Below are positions 42,173 to 51,600 of a stretch of 64,000 nucleotides of DNA, one piece after another (the first letter of the stretch is position 1; each line of letters begins with the position of its first letter). Source of the DNA: G942493375 sp942493375 (GTDB taxonomy: Bacteria; Armatimonadota; UBA5829); the NCBI GenBank assembly GCA_942493375.1, contig OW818698.1:4154001-4218000 (forward strand). The letters are read 5' to 3'. The position numbers were made by a program, and so were the translations under genes. The notes beneath the pieces were generated by a model. That model was given only the letters and a program-made list of their open reading frames with translations. It was not told where the DNA came from and searched no databases.

Positions 42173-43411
42173 GTGTATAAAATGTCAGAAAATATACCAA
42201 CACTCGTAAAAATCGAGCACACAACCTACGAGCAGGCCTTTGCAGCTGCAGCACAGGAAGCCGCAACGACAATGGCGACGATTGCCCCGGTGATTGTATT
42301 CAACCAGGGTAAACGCAGTTTCCTGAGCACCAGTGTTCCACTGCGCTATATAGATGAGCGAGTGAAAATCGACACGCTTGGCCGTGGGGGAAATGCCGAT
42401 GAACATTATAATCGACCACTAATACCGGAACACCACAAGGCTATAACCGAATATCTGACAACCCAGGATGACTACGTGTTGCCTCCCATATCATTATGCG
42501 TAGAGCAGATGATCCGGTGTCATCTCCTCCAGAGTTCGTCGGCAGTTAGAATGGGAATAGCTGTACTTCCCACAAGTATTCTGTACAACATTACTGATGG
42601 CCAACACAGATGCAAAGGGATTCATGATGCACTGGCCTCTAAGGAGAGCCTGGGTGATGATGGCATTGGGGTTACCATAATGGTAGAAAACGACCTGAAC
42701 CAAGTACATCAGATCTTCTATGACCTTGCACAGACCAGGACAATTCCTCAAAGCCTGCTTACTGTATATAACGGTAGGGATCATCTGGCACGTCTGGTAC
42801 GTGATATTTGCCAGGAAGTGCCCGTCTTCAGTGGGCGCATTGAGCAGGTTTCGCGTACAGTAGGCAAATCCTCGATCAACATCTTCACGCTCAATCAACT
42901 GCGGACGGGTGTAGCGGAGATTCTAACGGGAGATTCTAGCCAGGGTAATATTTCACTTAGAAAAGAAATGGCTCAGAGACTGGGTAGCGACCAATCCTTC
43001 ACAGAGCATAAGAAATGGGTTGCAGAATACTTTAACAGTTTCACACTTGCTAACAAGGAATGGTCGAATATTCTGGCATCTGGGGAACCAGCCCTTGGAG
43101 CGATTAACACGAGTGAATTGCGCCAACGGTATGTCCATGTAACGGGCACAGGGCTCATCGTCCTTGGCAGGATCGGTTACAGCATTCGAAACCTTGCTCC
43201 TTTTGAGCGAGAAAGGATCATAGACTCACTGGGGAGGAAAATCGACTGGTCGAGAGATGGCGATATCTGGCAGGGGAGTATTGTGATTGAGGGGAGGATG
43301 AACAGTCAACGTGCACCTGTCGAGATTGCTGTAGAGCGAATCAAAGCGCAACTGGGGATTCCTCTTTCTGAAGCTGAACAGAAACGAGTCCTGAGGAGAA
43401 GTGCCAAATGA
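42173..43411 (+). CDS. DGQHR-domain protein (DndB-like)
   Basis: A 412-residue protein with ITDGQHRCKGIHDAL (motif at residues 142-146), the hallmark of the DndB/DGQHR family. The preceding LRYIDERVKIDT and PEHHKAITEYLTTQDDYVLPP also fit DndB-type proteins. DndB proteins regulate DNA phosphorothioation operons, but no dndA or dndC-E genes are near, so this is a lone member. Start is the GTG at 42173 or the ATG at 42182. The 3' end overlaps an ATG (ATGA) that opens a 20-codon frame with a hairpin (GGACTGCTC / GAGCAGTCC). Confidence 0.8.
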   Translation: MYKMSENIPTLVKIEHTTYEQAFAAAAQEAATTMATIAPVIVFNQGKRSFLSTSVPLRYIDERVKIDTLGRGGNADEHYNRPLIPEHHKAITEYLTTQDDYVLPPISLCVEQMIRCHLLQSSSAVRMGIAVLPTSILYNITDGQHRCKGIHDALASKESLGDDGIGVTIMVENDLNQVHQIFYDLAQTRTIPQSLLTVYNGRDHLARLVRDICQEVPVFSGRIEQVSRTVGKSSINIFTLNQLRTGVAEILTGDSSQGNISLRKEMAQRLGSDQSFTEHKKWVAEYFNSFTLANKEWSNILASGEPALGAINTSELRQRYVHVTGTGLIVLGRIGYSIRNLAPFERERIIDSLGRKIDWSRDGDIWQGSIVIEGRMNSQRAPVEIAVERIKAQLGIPLSEAEQKRVLRRSAK

Positions 43412-43528
43412 AGAAACAGATAAATGCACGGACTGCTCCGGCAAGAGCAGTCCACAGCTTCGGCGAATAATCCGCCTCAACCATACAAATAGATATTACG
43501 CCGAAAACATACTGAATGCAAGAGAAAA

Positions 43529-43572
43529 TGAGGATCACAAGCTCATAAAATAACTAGTGCCTGTGATCCTCA
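43529..43572. terminator. Inverted repeat after the DGQHR gene
   Basis: TGAGGATCACA and TGTGATCCTCA pair perfectly around a 22-base loop. It may be the terminator of the DGQHR transcript or a protein-binding site. The 43471-43872 interval shows no other gene. Confidence 0.55.
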
Positions 43573-43872
43573 ATGAGGAATTCAAGGATTTTGATATTTT
43601 AATTGCGTCCAGGTTTGATTTATCAATCCCTGTTTTTAGTGTGATTCACATAAACGTCATCGGAGCAAGTTTGTAGATTCTAATATGCATTCAAACTGTA
43701 GAGTAATATAATTAATATCTCACAGGAATCAGCAATAATGAACTATATCGGTAGTAGTATCGTCAAAAATATAAGAAGAGTTGATATAGGCACTGCAAAT
43801 ATGTATGTAAATGTTGGAGTCGATATACAACAACCAAATACAAACACATGGAATAAGAAAGGAAATATATCT

Positions 43873-44115
43873 ATGGAGACAAATTTATTCACACCACAAG
43901 AAGTTGCAGATTTGCTGAGAGTATCGTCAGATACAATTCGTCGCTGTATCCGTAAGGGAACAATTAAGGCTATTAAGATTGGTGATCAATATCGAATCAA
44001 GCAGTCTGAGATAGAGAAAATATTGTGTGAACCCACCAAGCAACAGAAGAAAATAGCTAACCAGGTAGAGCGAGAGATAGTTCAATCTGCACTGGATGAA
44101 ATGAAGCGCCGGTGA
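43873..44115 (+). CDS. Excisionase-like helix-turn-helix protein
   Basis: An 80-residue protein from the ATG at 43873 (AAAGGA about ten bases upstream; an open frame extends 45 codons further). FTPQEVADLLRVSSDTIRRCIRKGTIKAIKIGDQYRI is the MerR/excisionase-type winged helix that binds DNA; a basic helical tail follows (QQKKIANQVEREIVQ). It probably controls excision or transcription of the island that also encodes the serine recombinase. Confidence 0.82.
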   Translation: METNLFTPQEVADLLRVSSDTIRRCIRKGTIKAIKIGDQYRIKQSEIEKILCEPTKQQKKIANQVEREIVQSALDEMKRR

Positions 44116-44203
44116 GGTTGGTAGATATCAATGGGAATGCATAAACCTGTACAATTTTTGCTATACATTGAGTCATAGCGGAATTGGAAGTGGAGGTGGT
44201 AAT

Positions 44204-44227
44204 ATGATGACTGTAATAAATCCCTAG
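44204..44227 (+). CDS. 7-codon mini-ORF with strong Shine-Dalgarno
   Basis: GGAGGTGG lies four bases before ATGATG, and the frame (MMTVINP) stops inside the left arm of the terminator hairpin at 44218. A leader peptide or chance cannot be separated. Confidence 0.25.
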   Translation: MMTVINP

Positions 44228-44280
44228 TAATAAAAGTGTCGATATCTTGAAACTCAGTGCTTTTGCTACTTGGGATTTTT
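44218..44280 (+). terminator. Terminator at the right end of the island
   Basis: AAATCCCTAGTAATAAAAGTG pairs with GTGCTTTTGCTACTTGGGATTT with few mismatches, followed by T-rich sequence. It ends the HTH transcript and faces the glycosyltransferase gene that ends at 44306. Confidence 0.7.
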
Positions 44281-44305
44281 ATAGTCACGAAGTCGATGAT
44301 CCCAG

Positions 44306-45557
44306 CTAAGTCAAACCTTGCTTTTCATTTCTACCAAGCACTGCTTCGAATATCTGCATATACTTAGCAGCTACTTTTGGGAGCGTATACTTCTCATCAG
44401 CTACACGTGCAGCTTCCTCGCCCATCTTTCGGCAAAGGGTGGGGTCGCCATGAAGTTGGACTATTGCCTTGCGTATTTGATCTACATCTGCATAGTCCAC
44501 GCGTATCCCGCTGCCGGATTCCATTATCACTCTACCAACTTCGGAAAATGGGGAGGCGATTGCCAGTATGGGTCTTCCTGAAGCCAGGGATGGGTAGAAC
44601 TTGCTGGGCACTGCCAGGCCTTCAAGACCGGCAGCCATTGGAATTACCTGAATATCTGCCGATGCCAATAGATCCGGATAGTCAATGCTTTCTACAGGTT
44701 CTAATAGACGTGTGTTGGTGATGTTTTCTCTTTCGATGCGCTCCTTGTAGTGATCATAGGCGTTTCCGCTTCCGACTAGTACAAACTTAATATCAGGATA
44801 AGGTGATATGAGGAGTTTTGCAGCATCAAGGAGATCGTCGATACTTTGACTTGTACCCATATTACCGGAGTAGAGTACAGTAAAGCCTGTTATATCGTGT
44901 TTAGTGCGGAATCGGGTTTCATTGGCACGCGATTTTAATGCGGAGTCGTCGTGCCAGTTTGTAGCAACTTCCACCAGTTCCACAGGCAGGTTGTAAGCTT
45001 CGATCAAGTGATCTCGCATACAACGCCCCAGGACAGTTATCTTTGCTGCGTTATGCAACCAGGAGCGTTGTAGGTTACGTGTGATCCACGCAGGCCTACC
45101 CTGCGTCCGCAACAGCCCCAGTCTGACCGGTAAGTCTGGATAAAGGTCGTGGATAAAATAAACATATGGAGTGTGTCGCAAAACTTTCATCGCTAAAGCC
45201 AGCGCTGGTGCAGGTGGGGGATTTGTGCCAACAAGTACCAAGTCAAACTTCCGCAATCTCAACACTTTGCCTACGGCCAAGTATGCGTACTATGCCGTGC
45301 AGTAGTCTTCTCTTAACTGATCGAGATTGACTGCGGGGAACCGGTAATCGGTGAATGCGTATCCCGTCCCATTCTTCATATCCATCCAGCTTTTCGGCCT
45401 GAGCCCTGTAGACATTCCAGGTAGTAACTACATCGATGTCTACATTATAGTTATCCTTCAGATGCCGACAGAGCTCCGATACTATCTTTGGAGAACCTCC
45501 GCCCATATCCGGATAGAAGAATTCGTTTATTACACAAATCCGCAATGTGCGATCCAT
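44306..45557 (-). pseudogene. Group 1 (GT4) glycosyltransferase split by a frameshift
   Basis: Two minus-strand frames make one glycosyltransferase. 45557-45243 gives the N-terminal domain (RICVINEFFYPDMGGGSPKI, EEWDGIRIHRLPVP) and 45280-44306 the rest: FDLVLVGTNPPPAPALALAMK, the C-terminal domain GFTVLYSGNMGTSQSIDDLL and KFYPSLASGRPILAIASPF with the retaining GT4 Glu region. The order and lengths fit a WbuB-like enzyme of about 415 residues. One extra base in the CTTGGCC run near 45274-45279 (minus strand) explains the break. It may be a sequencing error or a true decay. The intact protein would add a sugar to a lipid-linked exopolysaccharide. Confidence 0.82.
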
Positions 45558-45824
45558 TATTTAACCTCGGTTTATATTGGCGAATTCGACTGCTATTTCA
45601 TGTGTTATATTTGTTCGAATTACACAAAAATCGTGCGTGCCAATATCACTAAAACCTGTAAAATTGATGTTCTTGAGCGTGACTGGTTTCGATAAATGGT
45701 GTTATATGTAATACATACAAGGCCATTTGTAATACATATTGTATACCTTATTATAAATACAAAACAGCTACTAAACCCGTGCACAATTCCCCTTGAAAAT
45801 ATTTAATATCCTATCAATCAGGAT

Positions 45825-47393
45825 TTACTTTCCTGCAGCAATGAACTCTTTGATGAACTTTTTCAAATATTCCACATTTCCCCCATTGGTTTCATCTGTG
45901 GAGAAGCGGTACCATCTTATCTGCCTTGAGAATACTTCTTTCTTGATGGACTCTACTGCAAAAGGTTGCAAGAAGACTGTGCCTAGATCACCAATACGTC
46001 GTTTGAAGTAGCCTATATTCATCAGCTTAGTATCTGGATATGTGTCATTGCCGGCTACATACCAGTGAAGTATATATCCTTTGGTTCCTATCTCATCCTG
46101 GGTTGTCAGAAGAGTGGCATTGACTGTTTTTGATGTAGGTTTATCGAAGCTTAGAGTCATTGGTTCCTCTCCCACTATTCGCAATCCGCCTCCTGGCAGG
46201 CAGGTATGGGGATCGTGGAGAGCGATGGGGTCTATAGCTGTCGAAATAAATACCATCACCGGAGCTGTTGACGCTGCCTGGTTAACATAATACCTACTCA
46301 GCAGGTCTGCTTTAGCCAGTTGGTCCCGAGTATCTTTGTCCACTGGGGCATCGTGTGAGATCCACGATCCGAAAGAGAGGGGCATTGCAGCCGGATCCAG
46401 TTCCCCTTTAGGAACCTTGTTTAAGTCAGCTACCAGAGATGCATATAATGCTGCCAATACCAAAACACCAATTACAGTTCCGGATGCTGCTGTAAACCTG
46501 ACCCTTGAAGGTTGGGGTGGAGTATCACCTTGCTCATCGAAGTCGTGATATTGTTTTGCACCTATCAATTTTGCTATAAACAGGAAGAGCATAAAACAGA
46601 CAATCAGAGCTGGGGTCGCACTGTAGTCGTGGACCTTTGACATTGTTACATCCGAATAAGTCCAAACGCCGGCATAGCCTATTGCTACAATACGTAGAGA
46701 GTTTATAATGATACTCAGAGGCAGCGCTAAGGCTACCAGTATGCATTTTTTCCACCATGCGCTTCGGGTAACATATGCAAAGAAGAAGCTGAACATGAGT
46801 GCGGAGATAAGCAATTTAAGTCCGCTGCACACCCCTGCTACTTGCAGCGATGTGGGCAAGCTGCTGGACTCAATAATATTACCCTGCCGTATAACATCAA
46901 TTCCGGTCCACTGCATTATATTTGCCGCTATTGTGGAAGACATAAGCTGCATTCCGCCAGTAGGTCCATCCAACATTCCTGGAGGCAATGGGATTACCGT
47001 GTATAGGAATAAGATAGGAAATAATAACACTCGGGTGGACTGCCAACCCATTGTCCCCCAGATAACTGCAACCAATAAAAGGATAATAGCAGGTCCGGCC
47101 ATAGTCTCAGCCTGGATTACCAGGGCCCCCAGCACACCTAGACAGCCGAGAACAACCAGTAGAACGCCTGCCCAGCCGCCTTTATGTTCCATTCTCCCCA
47201 GTCGAAACCGGTTCTTCCAAACCATATAACCAAATACAAGTGGTACCAGTGGAGCATGCGTATAATACCCATCCTGATCAGACCAGTAGAAGTTATATGC
47301 TGCCATAATATCTTTGAGGCATACTAGCACCAATATACCAGCAGCCAGGGGGAGCCAATAGCGTTTTAGAAATGATAGCGTTGTATTGAGCAT
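45825..47393 (-). CDS. Exosortase with C-terminal EpsI domain
   Basis: A 522-residue fusion. Residues 10-275 are an exosortase: eight or so membrane helices with catalytic Cys189 (VAGVCSGLK), Arg234 (NSLRIV) and His255 (SKVHDYSAT). Residues about 305-522 are the EpsI domain (GSWISHDAPVD, DLLSRYYVN, HDPHTCLPGGG, VLHWYVAGND-like), often a separate protein next to exosortase. It should cut PEP-CTERM-type sorting signals at the membrane; the VPEAST proteins at 22511, 23650, 24770, 33696 and 35663 are its likely substrates. GGAGAG lies before the ATG. The exopolysaccharide genes around it fit the usual exosortase context. Confidence 0.93.
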   Translation of the reverse strand: MLNTTLSFLKRYWLPLAAGILVLVCLKDIMAAYNFYWSDQDGYYTHAPLVPLVFGYMVWKNRFRLGRMEHKGGWAGVLLVVLGCLGVLGALVIQAETMAGPAIILLLVAVIWGTMGWQSTRVLLFPILFLYTVIPLPPGMLDGPTGGMQLMSSTIAANIMQWTGIDVIRQGNIIESSSLPTSLQVAGVCSGLKLLISALMFSFFFAYVTRSAWWKKCILVALALPLSIIINSLRIVAIGYAGVWTYSDVTMSKVHDYSATPALIVCFMLFLFIAKLIGAKQYHDFDEQGDTPPQPSRVRFTAASGTVIGVLVLAALYASLVADLNKVPKGELDPAAMPLSFGSWISHDAPVDKDTRDQLAKADLLSRYYVNQAASTAPVMVFISTAIDPIALHDPHTCLPGGGLRIVGEEPMTLSFDKPTSKTVNATLLTTQDEIGTKGYILHWYVAGNDTYPDTKLMNIGYFKRRIGDLGTVFLQPFAVESIKKEVFSRQIRWYRFSTDETNGGNVEYLKKFIKEFIAAGK

Positions 47394-47408
47394 TGATTAC
47401 TCTCCTGG

Positions 47409-47770
47409 TGTGAAGTGAGACGTTAAATGTGAGACGTAAGCAGTGAGACGTGAAATGAAACACGTTGGGCGTTCTCTCGGTTCGTTTTACATTTTCAGTT
47501 ATATGTATAGATTCTCTTTCCATACTTTATATCCTGCGTGGGGGACGTGAGACGTAAATTGTGAGATGTGAGAAGTAAAATATGAGATGCCGTCGCCGAT
47601 TTCCAGTTTCCTTCTTACATCTTTCGTTTTACATTTCCCAATCCTACTCCTTGTAAGATGTAAGACGTGAGATGTGAGAGGCCGTGCAGGTCTTCAGTTC
47701 TCTTCTTCCTTCTCACGTCTTACGTCTTATATCTCACAATTCACATTTTACATCTGCCGCCTTACATTTC
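47409..47770. repeat. Three hairpin arrays of GTGAGACGT-type short repeats
   Basis: Three successive units (about 47409-47498, 47540-47640, 47652-47757) each have a left arm of GTGAGACGTAAGATGTGAGA-like words and a right arm of TCTCACGTCTTACGT-like words. The apex of the second unit is GATGCCGTCGCCGATTTCC, which recurs in the unit at 48170. They lie between the S23 gene and the exosortase gene, on the 3' side of the S23 gene. Confidence 0.85.
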
Positions 47771-47775
47771 ACATT

Positions 47776-48153
47776 TCACGTCTCACTTACCTTCTCTGCA
47801 ATCTTCTTCATAAGCCCAGCTAGTTTTGCTGCTATGGAATTGAGCTTGTTGTCTAATACTGCTCTATCAGTGTCTTCTAAATATGCTAATCTAGAGGCTA
47901 TCTCAATTTGCGTGTCAACTTCGCTGACTGATCCATTAGCGATATCTAAGAATCTGATAAACTCCTTATCAGATTTTCGGGCTGCGCCTTCTGCGATGTT
48001 TGAGGCTATTGAAACAGCAGCACGACGTAATTGTGATGTTAGTCCATAGAGTTCAGACTTCGGGAATCTCTGCGTGACTTGATAAACGTCAACGGAAAAC
48101 TGCACAGCTTCTTTCCAGACATCCAGTTTCTTGTGTGCGCGTTCCAGGCTCAT
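47776..48153 (-). CDS. Four-helix bundle protein (23S rRNA intervening-sequence S23/IVP family)
   Basis: A 125-residue protein. The start AHKKLDVWKEAVQFSVDVYQVTQRFPKSE and LTSQLRRAAVSIASNIAEGAAR are the family's standard blocks, and KSDKEFIRFLDIANGSVSEV follows. The family is found inside 23S rRNA intervening sequences, as the Avd accessory of diversity-generating retroelements, and as solitary genes. Here it is solitary, flanked on both sides by hairpin arrays of similar sequence, so it may be the product of a small mobile or structured-RNA element. Confidence 0.93.
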   Translation of the reverse strand: MSLERAHKKLDVWKEAVQFSVDVYQVTQRFPKSELYGLTSQLRRAAVSIASNIAEGAARKSDKEFIRFLDIANGSVSEVDTQIEIASRLAYLEDTDRAVLDNKLNSIAAKLAGLMKKIAEKVSET

Positions 48154-48169
48154 CAGAATCTTTCTCCAT

Positions 48170-48285
48170 TGTGAGATGCTAGACGTTAGACGTTAGATGT
48201 TAGAAGTAAGATGTTAGATGCCGTCGCCAGTTTCCTTCTTACATTTTACGTTTCACGTCTTACCTCTCACAACTCACCATTCGCA
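48170..48285. repeat. Hairpin array upstream of the S23 gene
   Basis: The left arm is GTGAGATGCTAGACGTTAGA and further AGACGTTAGATG words, the apex is GATGCCGTCGCCAGTTTCC, and the right arm is TTACATTTTACGTTTCACGTC. It is the fourth unit of the same kind as the three at 47409-47757. It lies 5' of the S23 gene on its strand. Confidence 0.85.
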
Positions 48286-48405
48286 CTCGATTATTCCACA
48301 TTATACAGTAAACTACTACAGATCAGTTAGAATTGCTCGTTTTTTTGCGGATATGTGAGGCCAGTGATCGCATGTTATTGCTGTCCTGCATTCAGACTTA
48401 TATCC

Positions 48406-48512
48406 CTAGCCCGTATTATTAATTACTGATGGCGTGTATGCTCTGCATTTACGCTTTCAGCTTTTGCCTTTACTGCCAGTCAAAAGCGAAGTCTGGTTAA
48501 TAAAGCGGTTAG
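48406..48512. repeat. CTAGCCCGC repeat family, long form, inverted
   Basis: CTAGCCCGTATTATTAATTAC begins the unit and TTAATAAAGCGGTTAG ends it. CTTTTGCC, TGCCAGTCAAAAGCGAAG and the internal GCATTTACGCTTTCAG match the reverse complement of the 24535 copy. The 48286-48689 stretch otherwise holds no gene. Confidence 0.8.
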
Positions 48513-48689
48513 GTATTTTGTCCAGCAATTTGATATATGGTTCTGTGTAGTGTAAACACTAGTGGATGTGGGTATTCTGTTGGAATAAGGATTTGGACTA
48601 AATCAACTATTTTGATTTGATAACCTAAAACTTCCATCAATATAACCAATAATAAGTATTAACACGTATTTTGTCTGGAGTTTAATCTT

Positions 48690-51600
48690 ATGCTGCATTA
48701 CCGTTATATACCACATTTGTTATCTTCTCTCCTATTTGGAGTTTGTTTATTATCGTTATCCTGCTCCGGTGCTTATCCGGCTGTAACCCTTGGGGCTAAC
48801 CTGGTTACCAATACGGGATTTGAATCCAACACTACCGGGTGGACACTGGGTGCTAGTACGGCTCGTGATACAGCTGTGGCGCACACTGGTACTAGTTCAA
48901 TTCGGTTGAATGGCGCTGCGGCCCCTACTTCTGTATATGTAAACAACTTGAGCTGTCTTGCTGGACGTAAGGTGAAGTTGACTGCATGGGTAAAGACTCT
49001 GATTGCTGATGCAGCATCCGGTGGAGCTGTTCTTGAGGTCAAGTGTTTCAATACTGCTTCACGGATTATAGGATCTCGCCGTTCAACTGCTGTCGCAACC
49101 AATGGGGCATGGCAGCAGATACAACTTATCACGCTCATTCCTATAAATGCCGCCACGATGAGGGTGACACTTTTAAACACATCCCAAACAGCGTCTGCCT
49201 GGTTTGATGACATCATCTGTACATTTCCCGATGATGTCCAATTCCGCACTCTTATACGTCAGCCACAGTACCGGCAGACTGTGTACTCTGGTCAACCAAG
49301 AAAGATCATTGTTGGAGCAGAGGTTTATGATTCGATCAGCTATCCTGCGTCATCACTTGCCATCCGTGCGGACCTGTTGGATACCAGTTCAAGTGTTATT
49401 GCAACCGCACTTCTCAAGACAATTATAAATAAGTCGTGGCAGAACATTGGAATATCAATCCCATCAAGTGCAACTGGTAACCTTACAGTAAGGACAAGGC
49501 TTATAATTCGAGCTACAGAAGCTGTGCTGAAAGAGACTACTGGTCAAGTGACCATATCTCCATCTGCACTGCCCAGAGTCCACTTTGATGTAAACAACCG
49601 GTGTATTGTAAATGGAACCCCATTCTTCCCGATAGGCATATATGGGAATGTAACGAGCACTGCAGACCTGGACCGCCTGAAAGCCTGCGGAATTAATACA
49701 GTGCTGGATACCGGCATGCTGTCCAGAAGCCTGACTGAACAATCTGATTTCCTCAGTGCGTTGAACAGCCGAAACATGATGGGGGTTTTCTCTTTAAAAG
49801 ACATCTACGATCCACTACACGGCGAAACAACAATCGATGCGTGGGGTGCCTGGACAGGCGTCAGTAATACAGTCGCCGGTCTAGTGAATGCCAATAAGAA
49901 CAATCAGGCCCTGCTGGCATGGTATATCAATGAAGACAGAACAGACGACTATATAGACCAAATAAAATCCACTTATACCCAAATAACCACCCTGGACCCG
50001 GACCACCCCTGTTTCCAGGCAATTGAGGGAATCCAGGACTACCCAGCACACGCAGGAATAGCAGACATAACAGGCTTCGGCACCTACCCAATCTGGCAGC
50101 GCTACAAAGACAGCGCTTCACCAGCCGACATGCCAATATTGGGCAGCCAAACCAGAGTCGCCAACAAAGCCGGAATGTACTCCCGTCCAGTCTGGATGAT
50201 AACAGAATCCGGTAAATTCCCCCAAACCCCCACCAGCATAGCCCCCACAGCCCAACAAATGCTATGTGAAGCATATCAAGCAATAATCAATGGAGCAAGA
50301 GGAGTTTTTCTGAACAACTTACCGAATGCAAAGCTGGATGGTGAGCCACAATGGCAAGCCATGGAAACAGTAGCCGCCAACCTAAAAGCCATCGCACCGA
50401 TAGCCCTGGGACAGGATGTACCTGCAGAAGAAACAGTAACATCCAACAATACGAATGTTGAGTGCGTAACCAGGCGTGTTGGGGATGATGTTTATATTTT
50501 GGCGGTGAATACAAGCAATGGCACTGTATCAGTTAGTTTGGCGGTTCCTGAGAAACTCGCGTCAGTAGAAGGGCATGCTGTGGATCGTGGTGTGCCAGGC
50601 TCTGTTTTGCAACGAATTGTCATGTCAACGAATACACTAACTGACTCAGTCACAGCATTGGGTCCGAAAGTTTATAAGTTAACGAAATCACAGTTTGATA
50701 TATTAAAAGAATCACCAAAACCGAATTTTAAGTCAGGACATACCTTACCGAAATTATCATATTTTGTTTCCTTAACTCCAGCATATGATATTGTGAAAGA
50801 ACTGGCGGAGAATTGGGGATATACACTTATGCTGGAACCAACACAATGGCGTGTAAATTCACTAGACGTAAGTGATGCCACCTATAATCCAAATAGCGTT
50901 GATTATAGGATTTGCACTCTTGCTACAACCGATCCCACACGCTATCAGTTGCATCTTATTCCAACTCATGACTTTGAGGGAGCTTATTACAACGCGTTGC
51001 CAGAGACGACGTGGACCCACACAGATAGTCCAGGAACAGTTAGAACAAGAACCCGCACAATTTGGTCAAGTTCTACTGATGTTGATCTTGGTGAATATCG
51101 TCAGTGTGCTGATCTAGATGCACCGAGTAATGCCAGAGTATATAAATGTATTCAGTCTGCGGGTTCAAAAGAAAACAGGCCAGTTCCCGAAGGCAATGCT
51201 TGGTGGGTCTTAGCAACAAACGATGAACTAGATGCTTCACCCGGGCTTCGTATCTTTAGTCCTGAAGCTCCAACATCCATATTTGAAGAGGCTGGAACAT
51301 ACTGGGCTGCTCCCATTAAGAAACTTAAAACACTATTCCCAACAATCAAAACACCAGTCATTATTAATGGCGCTGAAGCAGGACTTGATGTACTCGGATG
51401 GACGAATTGGTGGTATTGGAGACAAGACCCTGCAGTGTGGCAAGCAGTTGGTCGAACAACGGAACTGACGCCATGGTACGACTATATTTCAACGCAAAAA
51501 GCCCGCCAGGAGGCACCGATAGCTAATGCTTTCCGTGCAGCAGTTCCTGACCATGATCTCTACATTAATTACACGTGTTCTGGAACTGGTTCGCGCGATA

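Noticed and set aside
45601..45660. Sigma-54 element before the glycosyltransferase
   Set aside because: TTGGCAC occurs on the minus strand but no GC follows at the required 10-base spacing.
47776..48153. Diversity-generating retroelement
   Set aside because: The Avd-like four-helix protein is present, but there is no reverse transcriptase or template/variable repeat pair.
47409..48285. CRISPR array
   Set aside because: The short words are degenerate and form inverted arms, without regular spacers or cas genes.
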